Assembly: GCF_002211785.1 (NCBI RefSeq)
Contig: NZ_CP022132.1
Location: 1,178,001 to 1,242,000 of the forward strand
DNA from: Francisella halioticida
GTDB taxonomy: Bacteria > Pseudomonadota > Gammaproteobacteria > Francisellales > Francisellaceae
Length of the DNA stretch: 64,000 bases
Reading direction: 5' to 3'
Below, one piece after another: positions 17,689 through 27,264 of this stretch (position 1 is the first letter of the stretch; each line of letters opens with the position of its first letter). The notes beneath the pieces were generated by a model. It was not told the DNA's origin. It searched no databases and saw nothing but the letters and a program-made list of their open reading frames with translations. Position numbers and translations under genes: made by a program.

Positions 17689-19275
17689 TCAAAAGCTATC
17701 AGCTGAAGACTTCTCCCAAGACCTTTTAAAACTTTTTGGAATATCTCCTTCAACTAAACAATTCTCTGGAATAAAGTCATATAAATCAATATATGATTTA
17801 ACTTCATTTACAGATATGCGTTTTTTCAAATTTTCAGGTCCAACATCCCTAGCCGAAGTTAAGCCCATAGCGCCAATAATTTCTATACATGATTTAATTG
17901 TTGCTTTATGGAAACTATAAACACGATGTTTTTTCTCATCTACAACCAAAGCTTTTGCCAAACGAGGATTTTGAGTAGCTACACCAACAGGACAAGTATT
18001 ATTGTTACATTGGCGAGATTGAATACAGCCTATAGTCAGCATCATAGCCCGAGCAGAATTACAAGTATCTGCACCCATCGCAAATAGCCTTACCATATCA
18101 AAACCAGAAGCAACCTTACTACTAGCAACTATACGAATATCATTACGTATTCCACAACCAACTAATGTATTATGGACAAAAACCACACTATCTTCCAAAG
18201 GCATGCCAATATGATTAGCAAACTCTACTGGTGCAGCCCCGGTTCCACCATCAGCACCATCAACTGTTATAAAATCTGCTTTTATACCAGTCTCCAGCAT
18301 AGCTTTACATATAGCAATAAACTCAATATGACTACCAATACATAGTTTAAATCCAACAGGCTTACCTCCTGATAAATCTCTAAGTTCTTTAATAAAATAA
18401 CAGAACTCTTTTGGTGTTGAAAAAGCACTATGAGCAGGAGGAGATAACACGTCTTCACCCATAGGAACACCCCTAATTTCAGCAATCTCCGGAGTAAGCT
18501 TAGCTGCCGGCAATACACCTCCATGCGAAGGTTTTGCTCCTTGAGATAACTTAATCTCTATCATTTTTACACTTTCTAAACCAGCTCTCTCAGCAAATTT
18601 TTCTGGTGAAAATTTACCATCTTCAGTACGGCAACTAAAATATCCAGTACCAACTTGATAAACAAGATCTCCACCTTGTTGATGATAATCTGTCAAGCCG
18701 CCTTCACCAGTACTATGACAAAAACCACCTAATTTTGCCCCTTTGTTTAAAGCTATAATAGCATTACCTGATAATGCTCCAAAACTCATCGAAGAAATAT
18801 TTAAATGTGATGCCATATACGGCTGCTTGCAATCAGAACCACCAAATTTAACTCGAGCTTCAACTTCACCTATATGTTTTGGTACTAATGAATGTGTAAC
18901 CCACTCATATCCTATTTTATAAATATCTTTTTCTGTACCAAAAGCTCCAGTATCATTAACTCCTTTCGCACGACGATAAATAGTAGATCGTTGTTCTCTA
19001 TTAAAAGGTTTCTCACTTTCATTGTCAGCAATAAAATATTGCTGAATTTCAGGACGTAAAAACTCTAGAACATAACGAATGTGGCCAAGTATTGGAAAAT
19101 TTCTTAAAATCGAATGACTTTTTTGAGAAATATCATATATAGCTATTACTACTAAAATTACAACAAAGCCAATACTAAACCATATCGAAGCATGGAATAA
19201 AGAAAGTGATAATAAAACTATTATTACGAAAATACCTAAACCAATATACCATTTTCTACGTTCACTTATCTGCAT
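17689..19275 (-). CDS. FMN-binding glutamate synthase family protein
   Basis: 528 residues. Two N-terminal membrane segments (about residues 8-45) are followed by the central FMN and Fe-S domain of glutamate synthase large subunits (about 85-510). Family marks include SFGALSGNAI, FITVDGADGGTGAAP and a cysteine group C-x5-C-x4-C (CIQSRQCNNNTCPVG) fitting a 3Fe-4S cluster. The amidotransferase domain and GXGXG domain of true GltB are absent, so it probably does not use glutamine. The family (GltB2-like oxidoreductases) is widespread but its reaction is poorly defined. It sits at the membrane through its N-terminal anchor. Confidence 0.88.
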   Translation of the reverse strand: MQISERRKWYIGLGIFVIIVLLSLSLFHASIWFSIGFVVILVVIAIYDISQKSHSILRNFPILGHIRYVLEFLRPEIQQYFIADNESEKPFNREQRSTIYRRAKGVNDTGAFGTEKDIYKIGYEWVTHSLVPKHIGEVEARVKFGGSDCKQPYMASHLNISSMSFGALSGNAIIALNKGAKLGGFCHSTGEGGLTDYHQQGGDLVYQVGTGYFSCRTEDGKFSPEKFAERAGLESVKMIEIKLSQGAKPSHGGVLPAAKLTPEIAEIRGVPMGEDVLSPPAHSAFSTPKEFCYFIKELRDLSGGKPVGFKLCIGSHIEFIAICKAMLETGIKADFITVDGADGGTGAAPVEFANHIGMPLEDSVVFVHNTLVGCGIRNDIRIVASSKVASGFDMVRLFAMGADTCNSARAMMLTIGCIQSRQCNNNTCPVGVATQNPRLAKALVVDEKKHRVYSFHKATIKSCIEIIGAMGLTSARDVGPENLKKRISVNEVKSYIDLYDFIPENCLVEGDIPKSFKRSWEKSSADSF

Positions 19276-19435
19276 AAAAATCCTTTTAGTTTATTTAAAT
19301 AAATATATACCTATGTATATAATGCTTTTCTGCAATATATTTTGCAAATATTAATTATCTTTTAAATATCAGACAAGTATACCGAGTGATCAAGATCATA
19401 AAAACTAAGTAACAATTATTTTATCTTTTAGAAAT

Positions 19436-19813
19436 TTATTTTAAAGAAGTAAAGCTAGATGGATATGAAATATCCACATCATGATTTAAGTTTATTGGAT
19501 TACCTACATATTCTAGTTTTTGATATTTTTTTGATACTTCATGCCTAGGGCTAGGTAAAGCAGTCGCATTAATATTGTAATGATCATTACATGCAACTTC
19601 ACCTACGCTAACTCTAGATTGCCCTGCAAAAGCAATATTTTTGTACTCTTGATCTTTTTTAATATTAACCATGTCAAATACTACTCTATCAACATCATTA
19701 TAAACACTAGGTTTAATCCTTATATAAACATTACAAAGGCTGCTATTTGCAAAACTAAATAAAGGTAACATTACCATAATTGATAACAAAAAAATATATT
19801 TAAACAACTTCAT
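19436..19813 (-). CDS. Small exported protein of unknown function
   Basis: A 125-residue protein with a clear signal peptide (MKLFKYIFLLSIMVMLPLFSFA, cleavage about residue 22). The mature part has two cysteines (SLCNVYI and VACNDHY) that could pair. No domain is recognised. It lies in a run of small exported products (VirK-like, this one and the next) on the same strand, each with its own gap, so probably separately transcribed. Confidence 0.6.
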   Translation of the reverse strand: MKLFKYIFLLSIMVMLPLFSFANSSLCNVYIRIKPSVYNDVDRVVFDMVNIKKDQEYKNIAFAGQSRVSVGEVACNDHYNINATALPSPRHEVSKKYQKLEYVGNPINLNHDVDISYPSSFTSLK

Positions 19814-19912
19814 TTATTTATGATTTTTTATAGTCATAACAATTAAAATACTATCATTGATAGCCTAAAACAAGTAATAAGTTGGAAAGCTATAATAAAT
19901 TGAAAATATTAG

Positions 19913-20329
19913 CTACTGATCTTCTTTATTACTCAATGACTTTGCCGTTTCTTGAGGAAGCTTAAATACCATATAAATTGCTCCACCTAGAGCAAAACCA
20001 GCTGCTGCAATAGGGGCTACAACAATATTAACTATCTCACTATCTCCGGAATGATGTTCACCATTATAAAGAATCTGCTGAGACATTATAGCCCCCTTAA
20101 ATAAACCAACAAATAGACCTATCGGAGCCATAACTAAAGACGCTGCTCCAATACCAATATCTTTAACTGGTGTAACAATAATGTTGCTTAGGATATTACT
20201 ATCGTTAAGTTTTGAATTTTTAGAAGAATTTATATTATTTACGGACGTTTTAATCGTATCTTGGCTAGATATACCATAGCTAACTAGTATAAGAAAAACA
20301 AATATACAACACATCAATTCTTTAATCAT
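19913..20329 (-). CDS. Small membrane/exported protein of unknown function
   Basis: 138 residues with a signal-like N-terminus (about residues 5-22), a polar Ser/Asn-rich stretch, and two Gly/Ala-rich hydrophobic stretches (about 55-85 and 103-125, including AAAGFALGGAIYM). Such glycine-rich helices are seen in small membrane-inserted proteins, but no family is recognised. The stop is 100 bp from the preceding gene, so an operon is possible but not shown. Confidence 0.55.
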   Translation of the reverse strand: MIKELMCCIFVFLILVSYGISSQDTIKTSVNNINSSKNSKLNDSNILSNIIVTPVKDIGIGAASLVMAPIGLFVGLFKGAIMSQQILYNGEHHSGDSEIVNIVVAPIAAAGFALGGAIYMVFKLPQETAKSLSNKEDQ

Positions 20330-20517
20330 AGTTCCCTACCTTATATTAGATAAAAAATTATATTATATATATTTTAATATCATCAGATTAGCATCTATAG
20401 CTTAACAACTTTATTCTGCATCAAAATTTTTATATTTTCAAAGAGTTTATTATTTATTCAAAACAACGATTTAAAATATTAATTTAAGAAAGACTATTAT
20501 CTTAACATTTTTAATAA

Positions 20518-20620
20518 CTATGCTAATTCCATTACCGGAAAAGAAAAAAAATCGCTAGACACTTCATTAGCAAACCCATAACCATAACTAGCTGTAAGCT
20601 TATTGGCACTATTTTTTCAT
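20518..20620 (-). pseudogene. Decayed copy of a tiny exported peptide gene
   Basis: The start ATGAAAAAA at 20620 is followed by a loss of most of the signal peptide and a frameshift. The 3' part then reads ASYGYGFANEVSSDFFSFP and ends VMELA-stop. This lines up with the peptide at 22238-22363 (SYGAFGQASSNSFPSP, ending VLELAA). The upstream region also shares TTTTATAyTCCTATTATGAT. I read the two as duplicates, one decayed. Confidence 0.55.
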
Positions 20621-20848
20621 TTTAATCAACTTTTTATTTAATCCTAGGTTTTATACTCCTATTATGATTTAAAACTCCTTTAGAAGAAAATATATAGCTT
20701 TTAAAATATTCATAATATTATCTTATATGCAAGTTTTAATATATTTTAATCTAATACTTTTTACATAAAATTCATATAACTGTAATTTATCATTAAAATA
20801 AGCTATGATATTTTAAATTCAAGTTTAATTTTCACAATGATCTTTAAT

Positions 20849-22044
20849 ATGAACACTAGGTCATTGGTTCAATTTTTCTTATAATTGGTACAACTACTGG
20901 TACAGGAATGTTGTCATTGCCATTAATTGTAGCTGCATGTGGCTTTTCTACTGCAATCATACTTTTAATTATATCATGGAGTATAATGTATATTGCGGCA
21001 ATAAAACTTTTAAATACTTGTGCAGAATATCCATTAGGTGCTAATTTCACGTCAATAATGTATTCAAAAACACCAAAGATATGTTTGATATTTTTTACTA
21101 TTATTTACTTACTTTTCACATATTCTATGTTATCAAGCTATATTTCTCAGGGTTCTTCGATTTTGTGTAATATAGATGGTATAAATCATTTAAATAAATC
21201 TCAAATAGGAATGTTTTCAATTGTTTTTGTACTGATATTTGGAGCATTAATATTTAGTTATAAAATTAGTGATTATACAAACAGAATTTTTGTTATTTTT
21301 AAATTTATATTTTTTATAATAGCAATAATAACTATGTTATTTTACATAAATATTAATTATTTAAGTGATGTGCCCTCTGGGGCATCTGCAATTATATATG
21401 CTTTCCCAACTATTTTGCCTGCATTCGTCTTTCATAGCATAATTCCTTTTATTTATGAATATCAAAAAGGAGACGTTAAACGTATAAAAAAAGATATATT
21501 AATTAGCAGCATAACTATTTTAGTTATTTATATAATATTTATTTTTGCATCTTTAGGGTTAGTTCCTCAATATAATATATATAGCTTTCATAGTCTCTTT
21601 TTATCAAATAACTATACACCAAATGGTTTAATAGGAGAAATTAAAGCAATATCAGGGTCAAATATACTAGAAGTAGTATTAAAATTATTCATTCATACTG
21701 CAATAATAACATCCTTTATAGGTGTTAGCATATCTATAGCACATTACATTCGTGATCTATTTAATAAATATGGTAAGCACCTAAGCAATTTAACTTTAGC
21801 GCTAATATGCTTTATCCCACCACTAATATTTACTATATTATATCCCTTGGAGTTTATTGTTGTACTACAATATGCATCAATATTTACTGTCATAATATTT
21901 ATTTATACCCCGATACTACTTAGTACAAAAACAAATCTTAAAGTATATTTATCTCACACATATATGGTATCTGTTGGAAGTGTCATTATCCTATTCGAAA
22001 TCTTCAATTTATTCTATGAAACTAACCCTTTTATGTGGATATAA
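20849..22044 (+). pseudogene. Aromatic/branched amino-acid permease (HAAAP type), frameshifted near the start
   Basis: The open frame from 20908 (378 residues, about 10-11 membrane segments) begins inside what should be the first helix. Upstream in the same frame, GSIFLIIGTTTGTGMLSLP is encoded, the hallmark first-helix motif of TyrP/Mtr-type permeases. The natural ATG at 20849 (MNTR) is one base out of frame with it, and a TAG blocks the frame just upstream. A single-base deletion around 20857-20861 therefore separates the start from the rest. Without the motif the permease is unlikely to work. The full length would be about 397 residues, normal for the family. Confidence 0.78.
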
Positions 22045-22237
22045 TAAGAGTTTGGTAATGGCTATTAATAACAGCATATGAAAATATATAGATTATCACC
22101 TTCCAAAAGTCAGGTCCAATCTCGAACAATATACCCCAAAATATTGATATATAAAGGTTTCATTTTTTACAATACTGAAAAGGTACTATTCAAGTTACCA
22201 ATGTAACAAAAAGTCCCTCTATTTTGATGTTTTATAA

Positions 22238-22363
22238 TTAAGCTGCTAACTCCAAAACTGGAGATGGAAAAGAATTACTAGAAGCTTGACCAAAAGCACC
22301 ATAGCTAAAACCTGTTGAAACAAAGCTTAAAGCTACTACTGTTGTTAATATTACTTTTTTCAT
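22238..22363 (-). CDS. Tiny exported peptide (41 residues)
   Basis: ATG at 22361-22363 opens a 41-residue frame: a canonical signal peptide (MKKVILTTVVALSFVSTGFS) followed by only about 20 residues rich in Ser, Gly and Pro, ending VLELAA. The frame is intact, whereas the related copy at 20518-20620 is broken. The upstream region carries TATTCCTATTATGAT, which could be a promoter -10 region. No known family; the role is unknown. The two copies flank the permease gene. Confidence 0.5.
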   Translation of the reverse strand: MKKVILTTVVALSFVSTGFSYGAFGQASSNSFPSPVLELAA

Positions 22364-22579
22364 TTTGATAATCTTTTATATAATTTAAATTTTATATTCC
22401 TATTATGATATTTGACTTAACTAAAGTCAAATATATGGTTTTTATAAATACTATAAGATTAAGTTATGGTTACCAAGGCCTTTAAAAATTATCTCTCGCA
22501 TTATAGAGATCTTATAAAGAGTATTTCCTAAAATTTTTAGATCACTAGCACTTAACTTCTATCTATAAAATGATAATTT

Positions 22580-23330
22580 TTATTTACTCATAACCATCTA
22601 AGCCACTTATATTGCTAGGTCTAAAACCAACTAATACTATTAGTTGTAAAGCTATTCTAGTTAATATTCGACCTTGATAGTTAATCTATATCATTTAAAT
22701 TAGATTGATCACCTATTCTATAAATTAAAACCCTTAAGTATTAACCTTGTTTGTAGCTATATCTCTAACAATATTATATTTCGTATAACTTCTTACCCAC
22801 AGCTAAAGAAAAGATACCTGATAATAGTGTTTTGATTTTCTTTTGAATATTTTTACGGTCTCTTTATCAAAGATACTAACTATTTTCCATGTCTCTATTT
22901 CATCTATTTTATGATATTTAAGCTTTAGTAGATATTTATCAAATAGTCTTTGCTTATAAGTATCCTCTGATTTCAAGGGTCTGCACCTCATGGCCTTTTA
23001 ACATCTAAATACCTTTCTGTAACATTACTGAATAAGTTACCATCTTGTAGCTTCTATTTTTTTTTCTCTATTTTTGAATTCTTACAATTTGCTAGAAGTT
23101 TATTGTATTCAGATACTTTATCTCTACCTCTGCTATTGATGTCTTTGTATTGACCAAGGGTAATCTTATCTTTAGATCCATTAAATGAGAATCTATAAGT
23201 ACCAGCTATAATTACCCTTAGGCCTAGATAATAGATATAATCTTTCACCATCTTCTCTATAGACTTTGGCTTTTTTTAATTCTTTTATATCTTTTGATCT
23301 TTCTATGAATTGTTTAGTTAGAATACCCAT
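22580..23330 (-). pseudogene. Tyrosine recombinase (phage/island integrase) pseudogene
   Basis: Pieces of one integrase can be read in order across several frameshifts and stops. The N-terminal arm-binding DUF4102 domain starts at ATG 23330 (ERLYLLSRPKGNYSWYL, then RFSFNGSKDKITLGQYKDI). The core-binding domain follows (FSNVTERYLDVKR, then FDKYLLKLKYHKIDEI). The first catalytic box is ALQLIVLVGFRPSNISGL, containing the active-site Arg, at about 22615-22670. The His/Arg and Tyr boxes are not recognisable. It begins 138 bp beyond the 3' end of tRNA-Leu, the classical place for an integrase after site-specific integration. This marks the edge of a former mobile island. Confidence 0.78.
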
Positions 23331-23467
23331 AATGATAAACAAAAAATCTCAAGGTACCACAAAGCTAGAGATTGGACAATACAATTAGATACACGATGAG
23401 ACAGTAAATATATCTCAAAGCATTTATATTATTATGATACTTGATGATATTAGTTGAAACAACAATA

Positions 23468-23556
23468 TGGTGCCCGGGGCCGGACTCGAACCGGCACGGA
23501 GGTTAAGCTCCGAGGGATTTTAAGTCCCTTGTGTCTACCAATTTCACCACCCGGGC
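23468..23556 (-). tRNA. tRNA-Leu (UAA)
   Basis: An 89-base cloverleaf with encoded CCA (TGG at 23468-23470 on the plus strand), acceptor stem GCCCGGG/CCCGGGC, and the long variable arm expected for a class II tRNA. The anticodon TAA lies within CTTAAAA. It is the last of three tRNAs in the cluster, and the integrase remnant follows its 3' end. Confidence 0.95.
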
Positions 23557-23560
23557 AGTA

Positions 23561-23634
23561 TGGAGGCTGAGGCCGGAATCGAACCGGCGTCCAAGGCTTT
23601 GCAGGCCTCTGCATAACCATTTTGCTACTCAGCC
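23561..23634 (-). tRNA. tRNA-Cys (GCA)
   Basis: A 74-base cloverleaf with encoded CCA, acceptor GGCTGAG pairing with CTCAGCC, TTCGATT in the T loop and anticodon GCA (CCTGCAAAG). It lies 4 bp upstream of tRNA-Leu in the same transcript direction. Confidence 0.95.
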
Positions 23635-23651
23635 ATACATGCACAAATTTA

Positions 23652-23726
23652 TGGAGCGGGAAACGAGGTTCGAACTCGCGACCCCAACCTTGGCAAGGTT
23701 GTGCTCTACCACTGAGCTATTCCCGC
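23652..23726 (-). tRNA. tRNA-Gly (GCC)
   Basis: A 75-base cloverleaf with encoded CCA, acceptor GCGGGAA pairing with TTCCCGC, TTCGAAC in the T loop and anticodon GCC (CTTGCCAAG). It is first in the Gly-Cys-Leu cluster. Confidence 0.95.
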
Positions 23727-23817
23727 TTTATAGAAACATATGTTACCTTATTTTAAAGTTTTGTCAACACTGATATATACTAAATCACTATAATATTTTC
23801 TTTATTTTTTTATCACT

Positions 23818-25449
23818 TTAACTATTAACATCAAAAGTTATTTTAAATATTTTTTGAATATCATTTATTAGCTTAATATTAGGTGATTTACTTAAATCAA
23901 CTCTACCATTATTTTCCATAGGATTATGCTTTTTCAGAGATTTTGTATCATCAATCAACATATTTAATAACGCGGTCTGATTAACTGGTTTATTTGCTTT
24001 TGCATGAATGCTTATATTCTTAGTATTTTGTAAAAACATTGCAAAAGATGATAAGGCCTTTCTCAAGAACTGATTTTGCTGTTGTACTGCAAATAGCTGT
24101 AATAAAGCCCCATATGATCCAAGTATTTGCTGAGGAGTTGTATTTGGATCCTTATTTGTATATCTTGCAACCTTTTCCAACAAACCATTATTTACAAAAC
24201 TAAAATCAATATTTGTCAAACATAGCTGATTATTACAGTTATATAGATTTTTATGCTTCTTATCCGTTACCCCAAGATATGGTAATAAGTCTAATTTACC
24301 ATTAACTACTGCTTTTGTACTAGCACTTAGATTAGATAAGCCTTCAGCTGTTATATTAAAATTATTATTATATTTGGAATCTTTATAACTACTATCTGAG
24401 GTTATTTTTATGTTTAATTGTTTTTTATCTAAAAGATTAAGAATCTTCTGAACTGGAGATTTTTTAGAAAAAGAATCTTTATCAAAACTTAATTCAATTG
24501 CAATATCTGCTGTATTTGTTTGAATATATGCATTTTTCCAAAATACGTTAGAGCCATTTATTATATCCTTCATTTGAGTATTCTCTAAATCAATACCATC
24601 AGCTACAAGATTATACTTAACATGACTTTGTGAACCTAAGCTACCATCAACATTAAGTTCAAACTCTCCCGAACTTTTACCTAGTGATCCATTGATATCT
24701 AAATTAGGAGTTTGCTTATAATCTTTACCTAGATATTGCAATGTTGTTTCTTTCAAAACCTCTGAAAAATTAGCATCAAAATTAAGATTTTTTATTTTTG
24801 AGCTCATTACTTTATTTTTTAAACTTGCTAAAAAATCATTATCAAAAGTAGTATCTGATAAATCAAAATTTGTTAATTCAAAATCTTCCTTAAAAAAAGT
24901 TTTTTTATTTATTGTAGAATCAAGCTCAAATTTTAATATACTATCACTATGATCGTATTCAATCTCAAAGTTATATACACTTTTTCCTATCGCATTCATA
25001 GCTATTTTGTACAGATTATTATCTCCTGATAATTTCTTAGAATCTACTTTTGCACTGACTGCATTGCTGTTTGCTACAGCAGATGCTAAATTTGTAACTT
25101 TTAAACCTTCTACTTTTATAGACACATCATTATTAATTTTTTGATTAACTTTTAGGCCCTTAACTACAAGCTTATCTATAGATACGTTAGGGTTTTTATT
25201 ACCATTACTTACAATCAAAATATCTGAAGCAGTAATATCACCATTGCTATTCTTATCGACTTTACCTACTGTAACATGAGTTTGAAAAGGAAATAAAGAA
25301 TCTAAATTACTAATAATAGTGTTTTTTATAAAACTACTATCCTGTGTAGTTGTCTTGTGTGAAGGTACAATTGCAGTTGCATATAGATTAGTAGTAGCTA
25401 AAGTAGCTGCACAAACTGATGTTATCAAAAATATTTTTTTTAAACTCAT
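23818..25449 (-). CDS. Large exported protein of unknown function
   Basis: 543 residues with a signal peptide (MSLKKIFLITSVCAATLATTNLYA). The rest is a soluble, beta-rich repetitive protein: stretches alternate short hydrophobic and Asn/Asp/Lys-rich segments (for example SIDKLVVKGLKVNQKINND, PNLDINGSLGKSSGEFELN). That texture recalls AsmA- or DUF945-type periplasmic proteins, but no signature is clear. One Cys pair (NCNNQLC) lies near residue 408. It ends just before the tRNA cluster and starts 12 bp after the feoA stop, so feoA and this gene may share a transcript. Confidence 0.65.
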   Translation of the reverse strand: MSLKKIFLITSVCAATLATTNLYATAIVPSHKTTTQDSSFIKNTIISNLDSLFPFQTHVTVGKVDKNSNGDITASDILIVSNGNKNPNVSIDKLVVKGLKVNQKINNDVSIKVEGLKVTNLASAVANSNAVSAKVDSKKLSGDNNLYKIAMNAIGKSVYNFEIEYDHSDSILKFELDSTINKKTFFKEDFELTNFDLSDTTFDNDFLASLKNKVMSSKIKNLNFDANFSEVLKETTLQYLGKDYKQTPNLDINGSLGKSSGEFELNVDGSLGSQSHVKYNLVADGIDLENTQMKDIINGSNVFWKNAYIQTNTADIAIELSFDKDSFSKKSPVQKILNLLDKKQLNIKITSDSSYKDSKYNNNFNITAEGLSNLSASTKAVVNGKLDLLPYLGVTDKKHKNLYNCNNQLCLTNIDFSFVNNGLLEKVARYTNKDPNTTPQQILGSYGALLQLFAVQQQNQFLRKALSSFAMFLQNTKNISIHAKANKPVNQTALLNMLIDDTKSLKKHNPMENNGRVDLSKSPNIKLINDIQKIFKITFDVNS

Positions 25450-25461
25450 GTTACCCTCTTT

Positions 25462-25686
25462 CTAGTTTATTTTTTCTAATTTTAAAAAATCTAAATCTTT
25501 TTTACGTAATGAAAAGATTCCACAATTTGTTTCAAAGGCTATAGGTCCGCCAAAGATTGATCTGTTTATAACTTTCATTTCCTGACCCTCTAAGACTCCC
25601 ATTGCTATTATTTTATCTTTAAAAGCATTTGGACAGCTATTATGGAAACCTTTAATAATAAATTTATCATTTTTATGATAGCTCAT
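25462..25686 (-). CDS. feoA: FeoA-family ferrous iron transport protein
   Basis: A 74-residue SH3-like FeoA domain. The core reads KDKIIAMGVLEGQEMKVINR, then SIFGGPIAFET and FSLRKKDLDFL, which match the usual rLxxLGlxpG, gGPi and lRrxda pattern. FeoA is a cytoplasmic partner of the FeoB Fe(II) channel. feoB is not in this window, so the gene is uncoupled from its partner. Confidence 0.8.
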   Translation of the reverse strand: MSYHKNDKFIIKGFHNSCPNAFKDKIIAMGVLEGQEMKVINRSIFGGPIAFETNCGIFSLRKKDLDFLKLEKIN

Positions 25687-25800
25687 AACAAAACCCTATA
25701 TATTTTTATATCACTATTAATTATAATCTTTCTTTAGTATAACATTAATAGATTAAACCTAAGTTTAGTTTATAAAAAATTTATCACCAAAATAAAGCTT

Positions 25801-26484
25801 ATGAAAGATCTATCAAAATTGGATATACCTAAAAAACAAAAAAAAGATATTCAGCCAAAACCTGAAAAACCTAAGTTAAACAAAAAAAAGAAACTACTTA
25901 TAATTGCCATCATATGTCTTTTAAGTGTTGCAATTGTATCAAAACTTATCAATAAGATTAAGGCTGAAGAAAAAGCAAAGATAGAACAGCAAATCGATAA
26001 AAAAGAAACCACAAAAAATACTAAACAAGATCAAAAAGCTAATAATAATCAAAAACCAAATTTTTCTGAGAATACTCCAAGTGGTAAAATGATATTTACA
26101 TTTTATAACAATCTTAAACATGATAGTGTTAGCGTAAATGTGAATCCTGAAGCTAAGAGAGCTCAATACAAATATACATATATATATCAAATAGCATCTT
26201 TTAGAAACATGAATGAAACCTCATGGTATGTCAAAAAGATGAAAAAAGATGGTTTAAATCCTCAGTTCAAACGTGTTGGCAACTGGATCAGAATGTACAT
26301 AGGTCCATATGATAGTAAGCGTGCTATGGCACCAGATGTTATCAAACTACAAAGAATAGGACTAAATGGAGGATTTCCTAGAGAAGTTAGCCGCACCAAA
26401 ATAAAACCTAAGAGTGATAAAAAGAATTCTAAAACATCTACTGATGAAAAAGATAACTCTAATAAAAAAACTCAGAAAAACTAA
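25801..26484 (+). CDS. SPOR-domain membrane protein (FtsN/DedD-like)
   Basis: 227 residues. A Lys-rich cytoplasmic start (residues 1-32) precedes a single membrane span (about 33-52), a polar Lys/Gln linker, and a SPOR domain (about 118-200, YIYQIASFRNMNETSWYVKKM and VGNWIRMYIGPYDSKRAM). The tail is low-complexity and Lys/Asn-rich. SPOR domains bind denuded glycan strands at the septum, so a role in cell division like FtsN is likely. The gene converges on gloB with only 6 bp between stops. Confidence 0.82.
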   Translation: MKDLSKLDIPKKQKKDIQPKPEKPKLNKKKKLLIIAIICLLSVAIVSKLINKIKAEEKAKIEQQIDKKETTKNTKQDQKANNNQKPNFSENTPSGKMIFTFYNNLKHDSVSVNVNPEAKRAQYKYTYIYQIASFRNMNETSWYVKKMKKDGLNPQFKRVGNWIRMYIGPYDSKRAMAPDVIKLQRIGLNGGFPREVSRTKIKPKSDKKNSKTSTDEKDNSNKKTQKN

Positions 26485-26490
26485 AAGGGA

Positions 26491-27249
26491 TCAAAAATTA
26501 TTCTTTAACTCTCTTAACTTTACAAACATATCTCTACCTAATGAATAGCTTGGTAAAACCTTAGTGAGATTATCATCATTTATAGCTCTAATAAAAATAT
26601 TAAACTTACTTTCTTCTGCTAAATTAACTATTGGTTTCTTAGATGCTTCTAAATCACAGACTTGCTCTATATAATACTTAAAATTTTCATCTTCAGGTAA
26701 TATGCTTAATGCAAAATCCAAATTATTTTGCCAATAATCATGTGCTGGATACGGTTTAATATTTGCATCCAGGTTTGCAATTTTAACTAAAGATTCATAT
26801 AATTTATTTACATCTGCTGTTTGAGCATGCACACCACCTACACCAGCATTAAATAAAGTATCACCACAAAATAGAGCCTTTTCTCGCTCAAATAAAAAGC
26901 TAACATGATCTGATATATGACCAGGAGTATATAAGACTTTAAAAGTAGCAAACCCTAAATTAATTAAATCACCATCTTTAACATATGTATCAGGTTTAAA
27001 CAAATCATTATCAGTATATGCATAAATTTTAGTGTTAGGGTAAAGCTCAACTAGTTTTTTAACCCCAGCAATATGATCACCATGTTTATGTGTTATAAGT
27101 ATTGCTTTAAGTTGTAAATTATTTTTCTTAATAAACTCATCAAAAATTTCAACCTTTAAAGGATCAATAATTATCGCATTATTATTATCATATAAAAGAT
27201 ATTGATAATTTCTCAAACTATTGTCTAAAAACCATCTTTTAACTTGCAT
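26491..27249 (-). CDS. gloB: Hydroxyacylglutathione hydrolase (glyoxalase II)
   Basis: A 252-residue metallo-beta-lactamase fold with the metal motif [11 protein letters not shown] near residue 54 and further ligands in [13 protein letters not shown] and PAHDYW. The C-terminal substrate-binding helices have normal length. It hydrolyses S-D-lactoylglutathione to D-lactate and glutathione, the second step of methylglyoxal detoxification. It lies 15 bp after the hemY-like gene and probably shares that transcript. Confidence 0.9.
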   Translation of the reverse strand: MQVKRWFLDNSLRNYQYLLYDNNNAIIIDPLKVEIFDEFIKKNNLQLKAILITHKHGDHIAGVKKLVELYPNTKIYAYTDNDLFKPDTYVKDGDLINLGFATFKVLYTPGHISDHVSFLFEREKALFCGDTLFNAGVGGVHAQTADVNKLYESLVKIANLDANIKPYPAHDYWQNNLDFALSILPEDENFKYYIEQVCDLEASKKPIVNLAEESKFNIFIRAINDDNLTKVLPSYSLGRDMFVKLRELKNNF

Positions 27250-27264
27250 ATACTAACCTCTTAA

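Noticed and set aside
18282-18524. 80-residue minus ORF inside the glutamate synthase-like gene
   Set aside because: A shadow frame of a well-supported gene.
19387-19398. TGATCAAGATCA as an FNR/CRP-type site upstream of the glutamate synthase-like gene
   Set aside because: A short palindrome expected by chance in this composition, with imperfect outer bases and no known regulator in the window to bind it.
22803-23251. Two short minus ORFs (62 and 65 residues) as separate genes
   Set aside because: Both align in order with domains of one tyrosine recombinase and are better read as one decayed integrase.
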